Source: CAYVCG01 sp964449985 (lineage in GTDB: Bacteria > Bacillota > Clostridia > Lachnospirales > WRAX01). From it: a stretch of DNA of 49,770 bases. How positions within the stretch are numbered: the first letter of the stretch is position 1; each line of letters opens with the position of its first letter. The translations under genes and the position numbers were made by a program. A model generated the notes under the pieces. The model ran no database searches, was not told where the DNA came from, and saw only the letters and a list, made by a program, of their open reading frames with translations. The stretch spans positions 1-49,770 of the forward strand of contig CAYVCG010000007.1 in NCBI GenBank assembly GCA_964449985.1. The letters run 5' to 3'. Below are positions 41,000 to 49,081 of the stretch, one piece after another.

Positions 41000-42631
41000 T
41001 TATGTCATTCTTCTGTCATTATCATGATAAAGGTATATGACAAAGCTTTGCTTTGATGAGAGTTCATCTTTAACGGAGTGCACTCTAAAACGAACATAAT
41101 CATTTAAACCCATAAGCCTTAATCTTCCCTCTGATTTTCCCTCAAGATTTTTTCCTATAGACATCTTAAATTCCTCTTCGTCTTCAAATAAAGAAGCAAT
41201 TGAAATACCCATCAGATGCTCCATGTTAAGCAGATCTTGAGCGATTTTGTTGAAGAATTCAATAACGAGCTCGTCATTAACTATAACTAAGGCGTTTCTG
41301 CTGACCTCGACAAGCTTTTTCGTAAAATCTTTTTGGAACCATGCCTCATTTCTCGCCACAATTAGTTCGGTTATATCCTTAGTAACACTTGTCATACCAA
41401 TAAATTCGTTCTGATCGTTGTATAAACCGAAAATCGTAAGCTCTGCATAATACTTTGAGCCGTCTTTTTTATTTCGCCATCCGTTTTCAGTATAATATCC
41501 ATTGCTTATAACAGAATTTATTCTAAAGCTAACATTACCGGCTTCATTATCCGAATATAAAAAATTTACGTGCTTTCCCTTGGCTTCATCTTCGCAATAT
41601 CCATAAATGATTTCTGCTCCTTTGTTCCATTCCAAGATAATCCCATCTTTATCAAGAACATAAATAGCATAATCTCGAATACTATCCATAATGTTTTTCA
41701 GGAAAAGCGTTCTGTCACTAACCTTGTTTTCAAGCTCTTCGTTTAGGCTTTGTATCAAGCTGTTTTGAAATTGAAGCTCGTTCGTAAGGCGTTTCGTGCG
41801 CTCATATATAATGCAGTTGCCTAAGGCTATGCCCAAATAGTATTTTATTGTATTGATAGTGTCCATTTGCTCGCCTGTATAGTCATAAATGCTGGCCAGG
41901 CACAACACGCCTATAAGCTGCTCGTTGTTAATAATAGGAACAAGCATAATATTTTTAGGGGATATTCTTCCTAAAAATGTTTTTGTAACAAAAACTGTTC
42001 CTTCAGGAACATTTCGTATTACTGTTATTTCTTTTTTTAAAGCGGCTGCGCCAATAAGTCCTTCGCCTATAGATAGGTCAAACTCGTTATATATATTTTT
42101 GCTAAACCCAAGGGCAGCCCGAAGCTCTAGCTTCCCGGTTGCATTATTTGCAAGATAGAAAGCGCCCCAATTACTATTAAGCCATCCGATAAGTTTTGGC
42201 ATTAATTCTTCAAACAGCTTTTCAATCTCCATGTTCGAAGCAACAGCATTAACCATAGTTAATACATCGTTTCTGTCTGCCTCGCGTTTTTCAAGCCAGT
42301 CATACAAATCTTTTATGTTATCAACAACGCCTTTTAAGCCTTCCGAAAATTCTGACGCATTAATATCCCATGGCTCTCTCTGTTTTATAAGCTCAACGGC
42401 ATTATTAACCTCAGAAAATATCTCCTCTGTTTCTTTTTTGCATCCGTTGTAAATAGTGTCATAAAAAAATTTAGCAAGAATAATAAACAATATATCAAAG
42501 GCAAATAAAACGATGGAAGTGGGTATACTAAAAAAAGCAACGATTATAATTCCGACAACTATCAATATCTCTAGAAATAATAAAAACATGCCCCATAGGC
42601 CCCATTTGCCTTTAAGCAAATCTTCTATCAA
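41000..42631 (-). CDS. Membrane GAF/PAS sensor without output domain
   Basis: 543 residues. Two membrane segments (about 12-34 and 38-56), a helical linker, a GAF domain (about 125-275, with GEGLIGAAA and IGVLCLASI), a coiled coil (about 278-310), a PAS-PAC unit (about 311-430, VLDKDGIILEWNKGAEIIYG) and a second PAS-like unit (about 440-540). No kinase, GGDEF, EAL or HD follows, so it must pass its signal to a partner, most simply the membrane GGDEF encoded 29 nt downstream. The start is TTG 42631 behind AAAAGGGG. Confidence 0.85.
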   Translation of the reverse strand: MIEDLLKGKWGLWGMFLLFLEILIVVGIIIVAFFSIPTSIVLFAFDILFIILAKFFYDTIYNGCKKETEEIFSEVNNAVELIKQREPWDINASEFSEGLKGVVDNIKDLYDWLEKREADRNDVLTMVNAVASNMEIEKLFEELMPKLIGWLNSNWGAFYLANNATGKLELRAALGFSKNIYNEFDLSIGEGLIGAAALKKEITVIRNVPEGTVFVTKTFLGRISPKNIMLVPIINNEQLIGVLCLASIYDYTGEQMDTINTIKYYLGIALGNCIIYERTKRLTNELQFQNSLIQSLNEELENKVSDRTLFLKNIMDSIRDYAIYVLDKDGIILEWNKGAEIIYGYCEDEAKGKHVNFLYSDNEAGNVSFRINSVISNGYYTENGWRNKKDGSKYYAELTIFGLYNDQNEFIGMTSVTKDITELIVARNEAWFQKDFTKKLVEVSRNALVIVNDELVIEFFNKIAQDLLNMEHLMGISIASLFEDEEEFKMSIGKNLEGKSEGRLRLMGLNDYVRFRVHSVKDELSSKQSFVIYLYHDNDRRMT

Positions 42632-42661
42632 AATTATCGCCCCTTTTCAGAATCGTTAGAT

Positions 42662-42685
42662 AAACGCTTTAATCAATAAGCGTTT
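42662..42685 (-). terminator. Hairpin between HD-GYP and sensor genes
   Basis: AAACGCTT at 42662-42669 pairs with AAGCGTTT at 42678-42685, an 8-bp stem in the 57-nt spacer. There is no T tract after it on the minus strand, so it may tune or protect the transcript instead of ending it. Confidence 0.4.
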
Positions 42686-42688
42686 TGC

Positions 42689-43804
42689 TTAGACTAAATA
42701 CTCAATATTAATATCCTTTCTGACGTTTAAATCAATAATTTCTCCGCCCGCTGTTTTAATTATCGGCCTCGAGAGATTCTCCTTATTTATAAATGCTATT
42801 TCCGCGTCCCTTCCGTCATTTATTTTAACCCAGCTCCCGAGATATGTGTACGCGATGTTTTGCAAAAATATTAGGAGATATTCTGTATCAAGTAAGCCAA
42901 AGCTATGCTGCTCAAACTGGCGTATTACTTCAAATGGACATAATTTTGCTCGGTAAACACGGTTTGCAGTCATCGCATCATAAATATCGCATATAGCAAC
43001 AATCTTCGCAAAGTCACAAATCTTATCCCCCTTAACTCCAAGAGGATAACCCGAACCGTCTATTTTTTCATGATGCATTAACGCCGCAAGCTTTATTTCA
43101 AGAGGCAAGTCCTGCTTTTCCAAAATTTGATACCCAAATATAGTATGCTTTTTTATGTGATCAAATTCTTCCGGAGTCAGCTTGCCTTTTTTATTCAAAA
43201 TCTCAAGATCAACTTTTGTTTTGCCTAAGTCATGCAGAACGCCCGCTGCGGTGAGGTTCATTATTTGTTCATCATCAAAACCCACCCATGTTCCGAACAA
43301 ATTACACAAAAGAGCCACATTATTGCTATGGGTAAAGGTGTGTTCATCAGTTGATTTTAAATGGCTCAAATAGGTAAAGACATCGCTTTTGCAGCTTAAG
43401 CGGCTCATAATACCATCGGTTAAGCTATACAGCTTGTCCAGATTTATTACTTCTCCGTCACCTATAGCAAGCAAGCTGTTTTTTATTTCTTCAGTTTTTT
43501 CGTTATATTCGCTAACAAATTCTTTAAACTCTGGCCTATCGTCAATAGGAACATGCTTATTGTCCTTCTTTTTTTCACCATTAAGGGCTGGCTTTTTTAA
43601 ATCTATTGTATCGCCAAACACTTCAATAGAAGATATGCCGTTCGATTTTAGACGGCCATAATTAATCGAATCAAGCTTTGCCCCCATAGGTATTAAAATA
43701 GCGCCCCATTTACTAACGACGTCTCTGGCGACCACCATATCATTACGCAATTCTTCAATCGCAACTTTTTGAGAAGCATGACTATATAAATTGTCGTTGC
43801 TCAT
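42689..43804 (-). CDS. HD-GYP phosphodiesterase
   Basis: 371 residues. The first 130 or so residues form a non-enzymatic N-terminal region often seen in Clostridia HD-GYP proteins. The HD-GYP domain (about 145-330) has HDLGK at 191-195 with preceding His155/His159, His220, the HHEKIDGSGYP motif at 244-254 and Asp273 in CDIYDAMTANR. It is expected to hydrolyse cyclic di-GMP to GMP or pGpG. It is the first gene of the module with the sensor and the cyclase, giving synthesis and breakdown in one transcript. The start is ATG 43804. Confidence 0.9.
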   Translation of the reverse strand: MSNDNLYSHASQKVAIEELRNDMVVARDVVSKWGAILIPMGAKLDSINYGRLKSNGISSIEVFGDTIDLKKPALNGEKKKDNKHVPIDDRPEFKEFVSEYNEKTEEIKNSLLAIGDGEVINLDKLYSLTDGIMSRLSCKSDVFTYLSHLKSTDEHTFTHSNNVALLCNLFGTWVGFDDEQIMNLTAAGVLHDLGKTKVDLEILNKKGKLTPEEFDHIKKHTIFGYQILEKQDLPLEIKLAALMHHEKIDGSGYPLGVKGDKICDFAKIVAICDIYDAMTANRVYRAKLCPFEVIRQFEQHSFGLLDTEYLLIFLQNIAYTYLGSWVKINDGRDAEIAFINKENLSRPIIKTAGGEIIDLNVRKDINIEYLV

Positions 43805-43876
43805 CTGATCACTCTCACTCTTAATTATAAGGACAATTAAAACGTTTATTCTGGCGGATTCAAGTATTTAATGAAT

Positions 43877-43885
43877 ATTATAACA
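43877..43885 (-). promoter_or_regulatory. Extended -10 promoter of the cyclic-di-GMP module
   Basis: On the minus strand TGTTATAAT (43885-43877) is an extended -10 box. The -35 region is poor. It lies about 70 nt before the HD-GYP start, in the divergent spacer with the AI-2E family gene. Confidence 0.5.
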
Positions 43886-43968
43886 TATTTTTTTAAATTG
43901 TGTAGATTAATTGCTAAAAAAAATGTATTATATAAATATGCAGAAAAGTCCGTAATATTGTCAAGGGG

Positions 43969-45204
43969 ATGGTATTTATTAAAAAAATAGTTTTCGATAA
44001 AAAGTATCTTAAAATAAGTTTTTATTTCCTTCTCGTAATTATTATATCCATTAGCTTTGAAAAATTATTAGGAAACATTAACATTGTGTTGGAGTTTTTG
44101 AATTCAATATTAACATTTGTCTCAAGCGTTCTAACTCCGTTTATATACGGTTTTTTTATAGCTTATTTCATAAATGTTCCGGTGAGATGGCTTGAAAAAA
44201 GGGCTTTTTCAAAAATAAAGCCAGTGGATTCTCGCCCTAAAATAAAGCGCGTGCTTGCTGTTTTAGCTGCCTATATTATATTAATCGGCTTTCTTATATG
44301 GAATATTTCGTATTTATTGCCGGAGATTATTGATAGTATTAAAAGTTTGGTTTTATCTTTGCAGCGTTATGTTTGGGAAATAAATTCTGGTAATAATACA
44401 TATGCTTTTTCAAGCGAATCATTAAATGCATTCTTTAAATCATTTAACGAAACTTTTTCCACCAACTATAGTTTAAGCGACGTTGTCAATTTTGTTATTG
44501 AGCCGATAACAAAAACGTTAAGTGAATTGCCGAATATTTTGAATACAATATTCCAAAGCACGGTAAATGTTGCGTATACGCTTCTGAACTTTGTTTTAGG
44601 CCTTGTTATGGCGTTTTATATGCTTTGCGAAAAGGAGAATATGGCAAGAATAGCAAAGAAGTCTGTTTATGTGTTTTTTAACAGAAGATCTGCTGATAAA
44701 ATAGTTAAAACGGCAAAAAGTTCGAATGCGGTTTTTGAAAAATTTTTGATAGGCAAAGCTGTGGATGCGCTTATTATTGGCGTTTTGTTCTTCGTTAGCG
44801 GTGCTGTCATTGGGCTACCGTTTTTGCTGCTGTCAAGCCTAATAATTGGCGTAGCAAATATGATACCATATTTTGGGCCTCTATTCGGCGCCATACCCGT
44901 TCTTTTCATAACCCTGCTTGTAAATCCGATGCAGGCATTATGGGCTTTGATAGTTATATTTGTTCTGCAACAGTTGGACGGGCTGATAATCGCCCCCAAA
45001 ATACTTGGGGATTCAACAGGGGTCAAACCTATGGGTGTTATTTTCTCTATAATTGTTGGAGGGGCTTTGTTCGGAGTTTTTGGGATGCTTTTCGGGGTTC
45101 CGGTCTTTGCAGTTTTAAAGACTATGTTAAAGAGCCTAATGGATAAAAGATATAATGAAAAATACGTTGCGTTGGAGTCGCAGGAGCAAACGCCTCCTAT
45201 GTAA
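43969..45204 (+). CDS. AI-2E family transporter
   Basis: 411 residues with about eight membrane segments and the long central extracytoplasmic stretch of this family. The conserved C-terminal block PYFGPLFGAIPVLFI, then QQLDGLIIAPKILGDSTGVK, identifies it. Members have been linked to autoinducer-2 export, sodium/proton antiport or transport of unknown substrates; nothing here decides. The ATG at 43969 stands directly after AAGGGG, closer than usual, so the start could be a few codons later. The basic N-terminus (IKKIVFDKKYLKI) is cytoplasmic. Confidence 0.85.
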   Translation: MVFIKKIVFDKKYLKISFYFLLVIIISISFEKLLGNINIVLEFLNSILTFVSSVLTPFIYGFFIAYFINVPVRWLEKRAFSKIKPVDSRPKIKRVLAVLAAYIILIGFLIWNISYLLPEIIDSIKSLVLSLQRYVWEINSGNNTYAFSSESLNAFFKSFNETFSTNYSLSDVVNFVIEPITKTLSELPNILNTIFQSTVNVAYTLLNFVLGLVMAFYMLCEKENMARIAKKSVYVFFNRRSADKIVKTAKSSNAVFEKFLIGKAVDALIIGVLFFVSGAVIGLPFLLLSSLIIGVANMIPYFGPLFGAIPVLFITLLVNPMQALWALIVIFVLQQLDGLIIAPKILGDSTGVKPMGVIFSIIVGGALFGVFGMLFGVPVFAVLKTMLKSLMDKRYNEKYVALESQEQTPPM

Positions 45205-45246
45205 TAAAAACTGCATTTAAATATACCAAAAAAGGATTGATTAATA

Positions 45247-46269
45247 ATGAAATTATCTCCCAGGAAATCTAATCTTTTTATGCTTTTATTCTTGGTTTAT
45301 AATCTTCCGGCTCAGATTTTTTTGCTTTTGATTTTAGGCGCTCTTGTGTTTGTTACAAAGGTGATGCCGGGGATCGCATATATCCAATTTTTTTCTTCAG
45401 TGCTTCTTTTTGGCGGCTTTATTCTTATTTACAGGCTGGTTACTAAAAAACCATTATCCCAAATTATGCCGATAAAGCCTTTAAAACTTTCTAATATAGC
45501 ATTAATAATTGGAATAACAATATTCCTTGTTCCAGCGATGATGTTTCTGTCCGCTGTTTCCATGCTTTTTTCTGAAAACATTATAGGTGGGCTGCTTCAT
45601 GACTCAATGTTTCAATCGGGTCTTGGTGTTGCTTTGCTTGTCTTTGCCGTCACCCCTGCAATTCTGGAAGAGACACTAATGCGAGGTATAATCATGGATG
45701 GATATAAGGGTATTGGGTTGTTTCCCGCTGCTCTTATGAATGGTTTGTTATTTGCTATTATGCATACGAACATCCAGCAGTTTTTATATGCTTTCATGTT
45801 AGGCATTGTTTTTGTTTTGATGGTGCATTACACAGGCTCTATACTAGCATCTGTTATATCGCATTTTTCATTTAACGCCATAAACGTTTTGATGGCAAGC
45901 GCTTCAACAGAGCCCGCAGAGGAGCTTACACGATCGGAGCTGATTGAAACTATTATAAGCATTATCCCATATGTTGCAGTAACGCTTTTAATAGCTATAG
46001 GGTTATTTTCTTTGCTAAAAAGGGTTAATAATAAAAAGGGAACGTCTATATTTACTGAGCGTTATTTAGGGCATGATAATAATATGGGTGATAATAATAT
46101 AGAAGTAGATTTGGTCGAAAATAGTGTGATACAAGAAGAAAAACCAATTGAAGATATTAAAGACTTAGAGCCTTCAAAAAAGAAGGCTATTATAGGATGG
46201 GAAATACTTGCTATTATTGCGGTATATGTTTTGTATGTTATTGATTGGTCCAAAATTATTGCTCAGTAA
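45247..46269 (+). CDS. CPBP family intramembrane metalloprotease
   Basis: 340 residues with about eight membrane segments. The catalytic motifs are EETLMRG (Glu141, Glu142, Arg146), His173 in AIMHTN and His206 in ISHFSFNAIN. CPBP (CAAX-like) proteases cleave within membranes and can serve bacteriocin immunity or protein maturation; no bacteriocin is found nearby. The C-terminal tail (about 260-320) is hydrophilic and acidic, and a final hydrophobic stretch ends the protein. It follows the AI-2E family gene by 42 nt and is probably co-transcribed with it. Confidence 0.88.
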   Translation: MKLSPRKSNLFMLLFLVYNLPAQIFLLLILGALVFVTKVMPGIAYIQFFSSVLLFGGFILIYRLVTKKPLSQIMPIKPLKLSNIALIIGITIFLVPAMMFLSAVSMLFSENIIGGLLHDSMFQSGLGVALLVFAVTPAILEETLMRGIIMDGYKGIGLFPAALMNGLLFAIMHTNIQQFLYAFMLGIVFVLMVHYTGSILASVISHFSFNAINVLMASASTEPAEELTRSELIETIISIIPYVAVTLLIAIGLFSLLKRVNNKKGTSIFTERYLGHDNNMGDNNIEVDLVENSVIQEEKPIEDIKDLEPSKKKAIIGWEILAIIAVYVLYVIDWSKIIAQ

Positions 46270-46291
46270 TAATGCATGAGAAAATACAAAT

Positions 46292-46341
46292 GCCCGGCGG
46301 CTATTTTACGGGCACGTGTTGATTGCTTTGCCGCCGGGTTA
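46292..46341. terminator. Convergent hairpin after the CPBP gene
   Basis: CCCGGCGG near 46293 pairs with CCGCCGGG near 46331-46338, around a loop of about 30 nt, then TTATTTTTCC on the plus strand. It can serve the small minus-strand reading frame as well. Confidence 0.55.
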
Positions 46342-46557
46342 TTTTTCCTTATCATTTTTGCTATCCTTTTCTTTTTCGGTATCTTTCTCATCTTCTTCGT
46401 CGCTTCGCCTTTTTAAAGCGCCAAAAACGTTGTCTATTTCTTTATCAAGTTTCCCGAAATACCCAATGACGCCGATTTCATCAGATTTGCTTTTTCTAGG
46501 CTTATACATCATTTGCTTCATCCTGTTTCTAAAATTTGATCCGAAAACAAAAATCAC
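46339..46557 (-). CDS. Hypothetical small charged protein
   Basis: A 72-residue frame that starts at GTG 46557; later Met codons (MKQMMYKPRK) are possible starts. The C-terminal third is very rich in Glu, Asp and Lys (RRSDEEDEKDTEKEKDSKND). No family is recognised. In favour of reality: the frame looks codon-normal on the minus strand, a TATAAT lies shortly upstream, and the gene ends at the shared hairpin. Against it: the ribosome binding site is poor and charged frames can arise by chance in an AT-rich spacer. It would be divergent from the GtrA gene. Confidence 0.45.
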   Translation of the reverse strand: MIFVFGSNFRNRMKQMMYKPRKSKSDEIGVIGYFGKLDKEIDNVFGALKRRSDEEDEKDTEKEKDSKNDKEK

Positions 46558-46625
46558 CCCGTCATAATTATATTAATCTTGGGGGATAAATAACACACGT
46601 TTTTGATCATGTCTCGGAGGTATTT

Positions 46626-47660
46626 ATGATTGACAAGTATTCCAAAAAATGCATGGATATATTTTTAAGGCATAAGCTTCTTATACTGTATGTGTTTTTT
46701 GGCGGAATTACTACAGCGGTAAATTTTATCGTGTTTTTTATCTGTGATGCTTTTCTTGCCGGTATTTTAGGCACGGAAGTAATGCCGAACTGGGCGCTTA
46801 CAACATCGGCGACAGTTGCATGGATTATTGCCGTTGCGACAGCCTTTATAACGAACAAGCTTTATGTTTTTGAAAGCAAGTCATTTTCCCGCAATACAAT
46901 GACAAAAGAATTAATCCCGTTTGTTGCGGCAAGAATATTGTCATACTTGTTTGATGTTGGAATAACTATATTAGGAGTAAACTATTTGTTGTTTAACAAA
47001 CTGTTTGTCAGGATTTTTTCCAATGTTTTTGTCCTTGTATTTAATTTTATTGCTAGCAAGCTGTTTATATTCAAGAACTCAAGAGGAGGAAAGCTAATGA
47101 ACGAAACAATAAAAAGCCTGCTTAACAGGCGAAGCATAAGAAAGTTTAAGCCAGATCCGATTGACCGAGAAATTGTTGATCTCATAATAAAGACCGGGCG
47201 TTATGCCGCATCGGGGCTTAACAGCCAGGAGTGGCATTTTTCTGTAGTGACAAATCAAAAGGTTATAAAGAGTGTAGTCGATGCTTATAAAAAAGGTATT
47301 TCGGTTTTTGATGACGATCCCGAAATTGTTGCACGAGTAAACGATGAGAATTATTCAAATTTTTATCATGCTCCTGTGGTCATTTTTGTTTCGGGCAGAT
47401 TTGATTCAGCTTTTAAGGTGTGTGATTGCGCAAACGCCATTCAAAACATGTGCGTTGCGGCTTATTCGTTGGGGATTGGCTCATGCTATATCGCTTCGTT
47501 TTTGCCCGCGTTTTTCGGGGAGGAAAAGGATACGCTTAATAAGTCGCTGGATGTTCCAGAGGATTATGAGATCATTTGCTCTGTTGCCCTTGGATATGCC
47601 GATCAGCCGCATCCGGAGCCTACTCCACGCCGAGAAAATACTGTTTCATACATTGAATAG
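46626..47660 (+). CDS. GtrA-like membrane domain fused in frame to a nitroreductase
   Basis: 344 residues. Residues 1-157 form a GtrA family domain with four membrane segments (FFGGITTAVNFIVFFI, then WIIAVATAFITNKLYVF, and NFIASKLFIFK), linked to moving lipid-linked sugars across the membrane. Residues 158-344 are a nitroreductase with SLLNRRSIRKFKPDPI, RYAASGLNSQEWHFSVV and LGIGSCYIASF, expected to bind FMN. At the join AGAGGAGG lies just before ATG 47097, so the nitroreductase (47097-47660, 187 residues) has its own start. It is either a genuine fusion, a recent loss of the gtrA stop, or a base error. Confidence 0.8.
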   Translation: MIDKYSKKCMDIFLRHKLLILYVFFGGITTAVNFIVFFICDAFLAGILGTEVMPNWALTTSATVAWIIAVATAFITNKLYVFESKSFSRNTMTKELIPFVAARILSYLFDVGITILGVNYLLFNKLFVRIFSNVFVLVFNFIASKLFIFKNSRGGKLMNETIKSLLNRRSIRKFKPDPIDREIVDLIIKTGRYAASGLNSQEWHFSVVTNQKVIKSVVDAYKKGISVFDDDPEIVARVNDENYSNFYHAPVVIFVSGRFDSAFKVCDCANAIQNMCVAAYSLGIGSCYIASFLPAFFGEEKDTLNKSLDVPEDYEIICSVALGYADQPHPEPTPRRENTVSYIE

Positions 47661-47713
47661 GTAACTATAGAATAGGCGGCTTTGTAATAACTTTTAGTAT
47701 AGGGGATTTTGGA

Positions 47714-48886
47714 TTGTATAGAAATGTTGCTTTTATACCCGCAAGAGGTGGGAGTAAATCTATAAAAATGAAGAACATATGTATGCTAAACGGGCGGCCT
47801 CTTATATATTGGGCTCTTTTGGCTGCTGTTTCCTGCAAAGAAATTGATGCTGTTTTCGTATCTACAGATAATGAGCAAATTAAATCTGTTGTAAAAAACT
47901 TCGGATTTTCCAATGTTTTTGTTATAGGAAGAACAGAAGCATCAGCAACGGATGAAGCCAAAACAGAGGAATCAATGCTGGAGTTTGCCGAAGGATTTGA
48001 TTTTCAAAATATAATACTTATTCAGGCCACATCTCCATTGATAAAAGCGGAGGATTTGTCTAAGGGCATAAAGATGATGGATGAAGAGAGATATGACAGC
48101 GTTTTTTCTGTGGTGGAGCAGAAACGGTTTTTGTGGGATATAGATGAAGCAGGATTTGCACAGCCGAAAAACTATGATCCTATGAACAGACCAAGGCGAC
48201 AGGATTTTGACGGCTATTATGTCGAGAACGGTAGTTTTTATATAACATCAAGGCAAAGGCTTTTGCAAAGCGGATGCCGAATAAGCGGAAAAACGGGCAT
48301 GGTTGTCATGGATGAGGCTAGTTATTTTGAGATTGATGAACCACATGATTTTTTAATTGCAGAAGGGCTGTTAAAATCACGCCCCCAAAGGTTCGGTCTT
48401 AAAAGGATAAAGGCGCTTTTTACAGATTGTGATGGAGTTCTGACTGACTGTGGTATGTATTATTGCGAATCGGGTGACAGATTCAAGCGGTTTAACGCTA
48501 AAGACGGCATGGGCTTTGGGCTGCTTAGAAGGAAAGGCATAATCACAGGCATAATAACCGGAGAGCAAAGCCAAATAGTGGAGAGTAGGGCAGAAAGACT
48601 GTGCCTTGATGAGTTGCATATGAGCGCGCATGACAAGCTTTCTGTGCTAAAAGATATCGCGCTTCGAAGAGGGCTTGATTTTTCAGAAATAGCATACATA
48701 GGTGACGATATAAACGATTTAGATGTTTTGCGCGTGGTCGGGTTTTCGGTTGCAGTCGCGGATGCATCCGATGCGGCGAAAGATGCCGCAATGTATATAA
48801 CAAAAAGGAATGGCGGCGAAGGCGCTGTTCGCGAGGTTATAGATATGATGCTTGAAGAGCTGGAAAGCTTTAGCGAGACAATTTAA
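47714..48886 (+). CDS. Acylneuraminate cytidylyltransferase fused to KdsC-like phosphatase
   Basis: 390 residues. The N-terminal half (about 1-225) is a NeuA-type cytidylyltransferase: FIPARGGSKSIKMKNI at 7-22, LIQATSPLI near 102-110, and ENGSFYI near 171-177. The C-terminal half (about 232-390) is a HAD phosphatase like KdsC, with LFTDCDGVLTDCG (Asp238, Asp240), IITGE at 280-284, Lys308 and IGDDINDL at 329-336. Such fusions activate nonulosonic acids with CMP and remove phosphate from the 9-phosphate precursor. The TTG start follows AGGGGAT. The next gene is flagellin, suggesting flagellin or surface glycosylation. Confidence 0.88.
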   Translation: MYRNVAFIPARGGSKSIKMKNICMLNGRPLIYWALLAAVSCKEIDAVFVSTDNEQIKSVVKNFGFSNVFVIGRTEASATDEAKTEESMLEFAEGFDFQNIILIQATSPLIKAEDLSKGIKMMDEERYDSVFSVVEQKRFLWDIDEAGFAQPKNYDPMNRPRRQDFDGYYVENGSFYITSRQRLLQSGCRISGKTGMVVMDEASYFEIDEPHDFLIAEGLLKSRPQRFGLKRIKALFTDCDGVLTDCGMYYCESGDRFKRFNAKDGMGFGLLRRKGIITGIITGEQSQIVESRAERLCLDELHMSAHDKLSVLKDIALRRGLDFSEIAYIGDDINDLDVLRVVGFSVAVADASDAAKDAAMYITKRNGGEGAVREVIDMMLEELESFSETI

Positions 48887-48909
48887 ATTAAAAAATCAAA
48901 AAATCTTTT

Positions 48910-48943
48910 GCTTCTTTTCTTTTTTAGAAAAGAAGCTTTTTGT
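48910..48943 (+). terminator. Terminator before the flagellin gene
   Basis: GCTTCTTTTCT (48910-48920) pairs with AGAAAAGAAGC (48926-48936) around TTTTT, followed by a T run. It separates the glycan gene from flagellin. No convincing SigD promoter was found in the 138 bp that follow. Confidence 0.85.
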
Positions 48944-49081
48944 TTATGGAAAAGAAGTTTTTTTGTTTAATCGTTTGATTGTGCATACTTTTTCCTTTGC
49001 AACCGCATAATAAATTTGTGGTTTTTTTATTACGCCACATTAAATGGACTTAAAATTAATATTTCAAGGAGGAAAAAAATT

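Noticed and set aside
48944..49062. SigD flagellar promoter before flagellin
   Set aside because: An ACCGCATAA near 49004 recalls the -10, but no TAAA lies at the right distance, so I do not call it.
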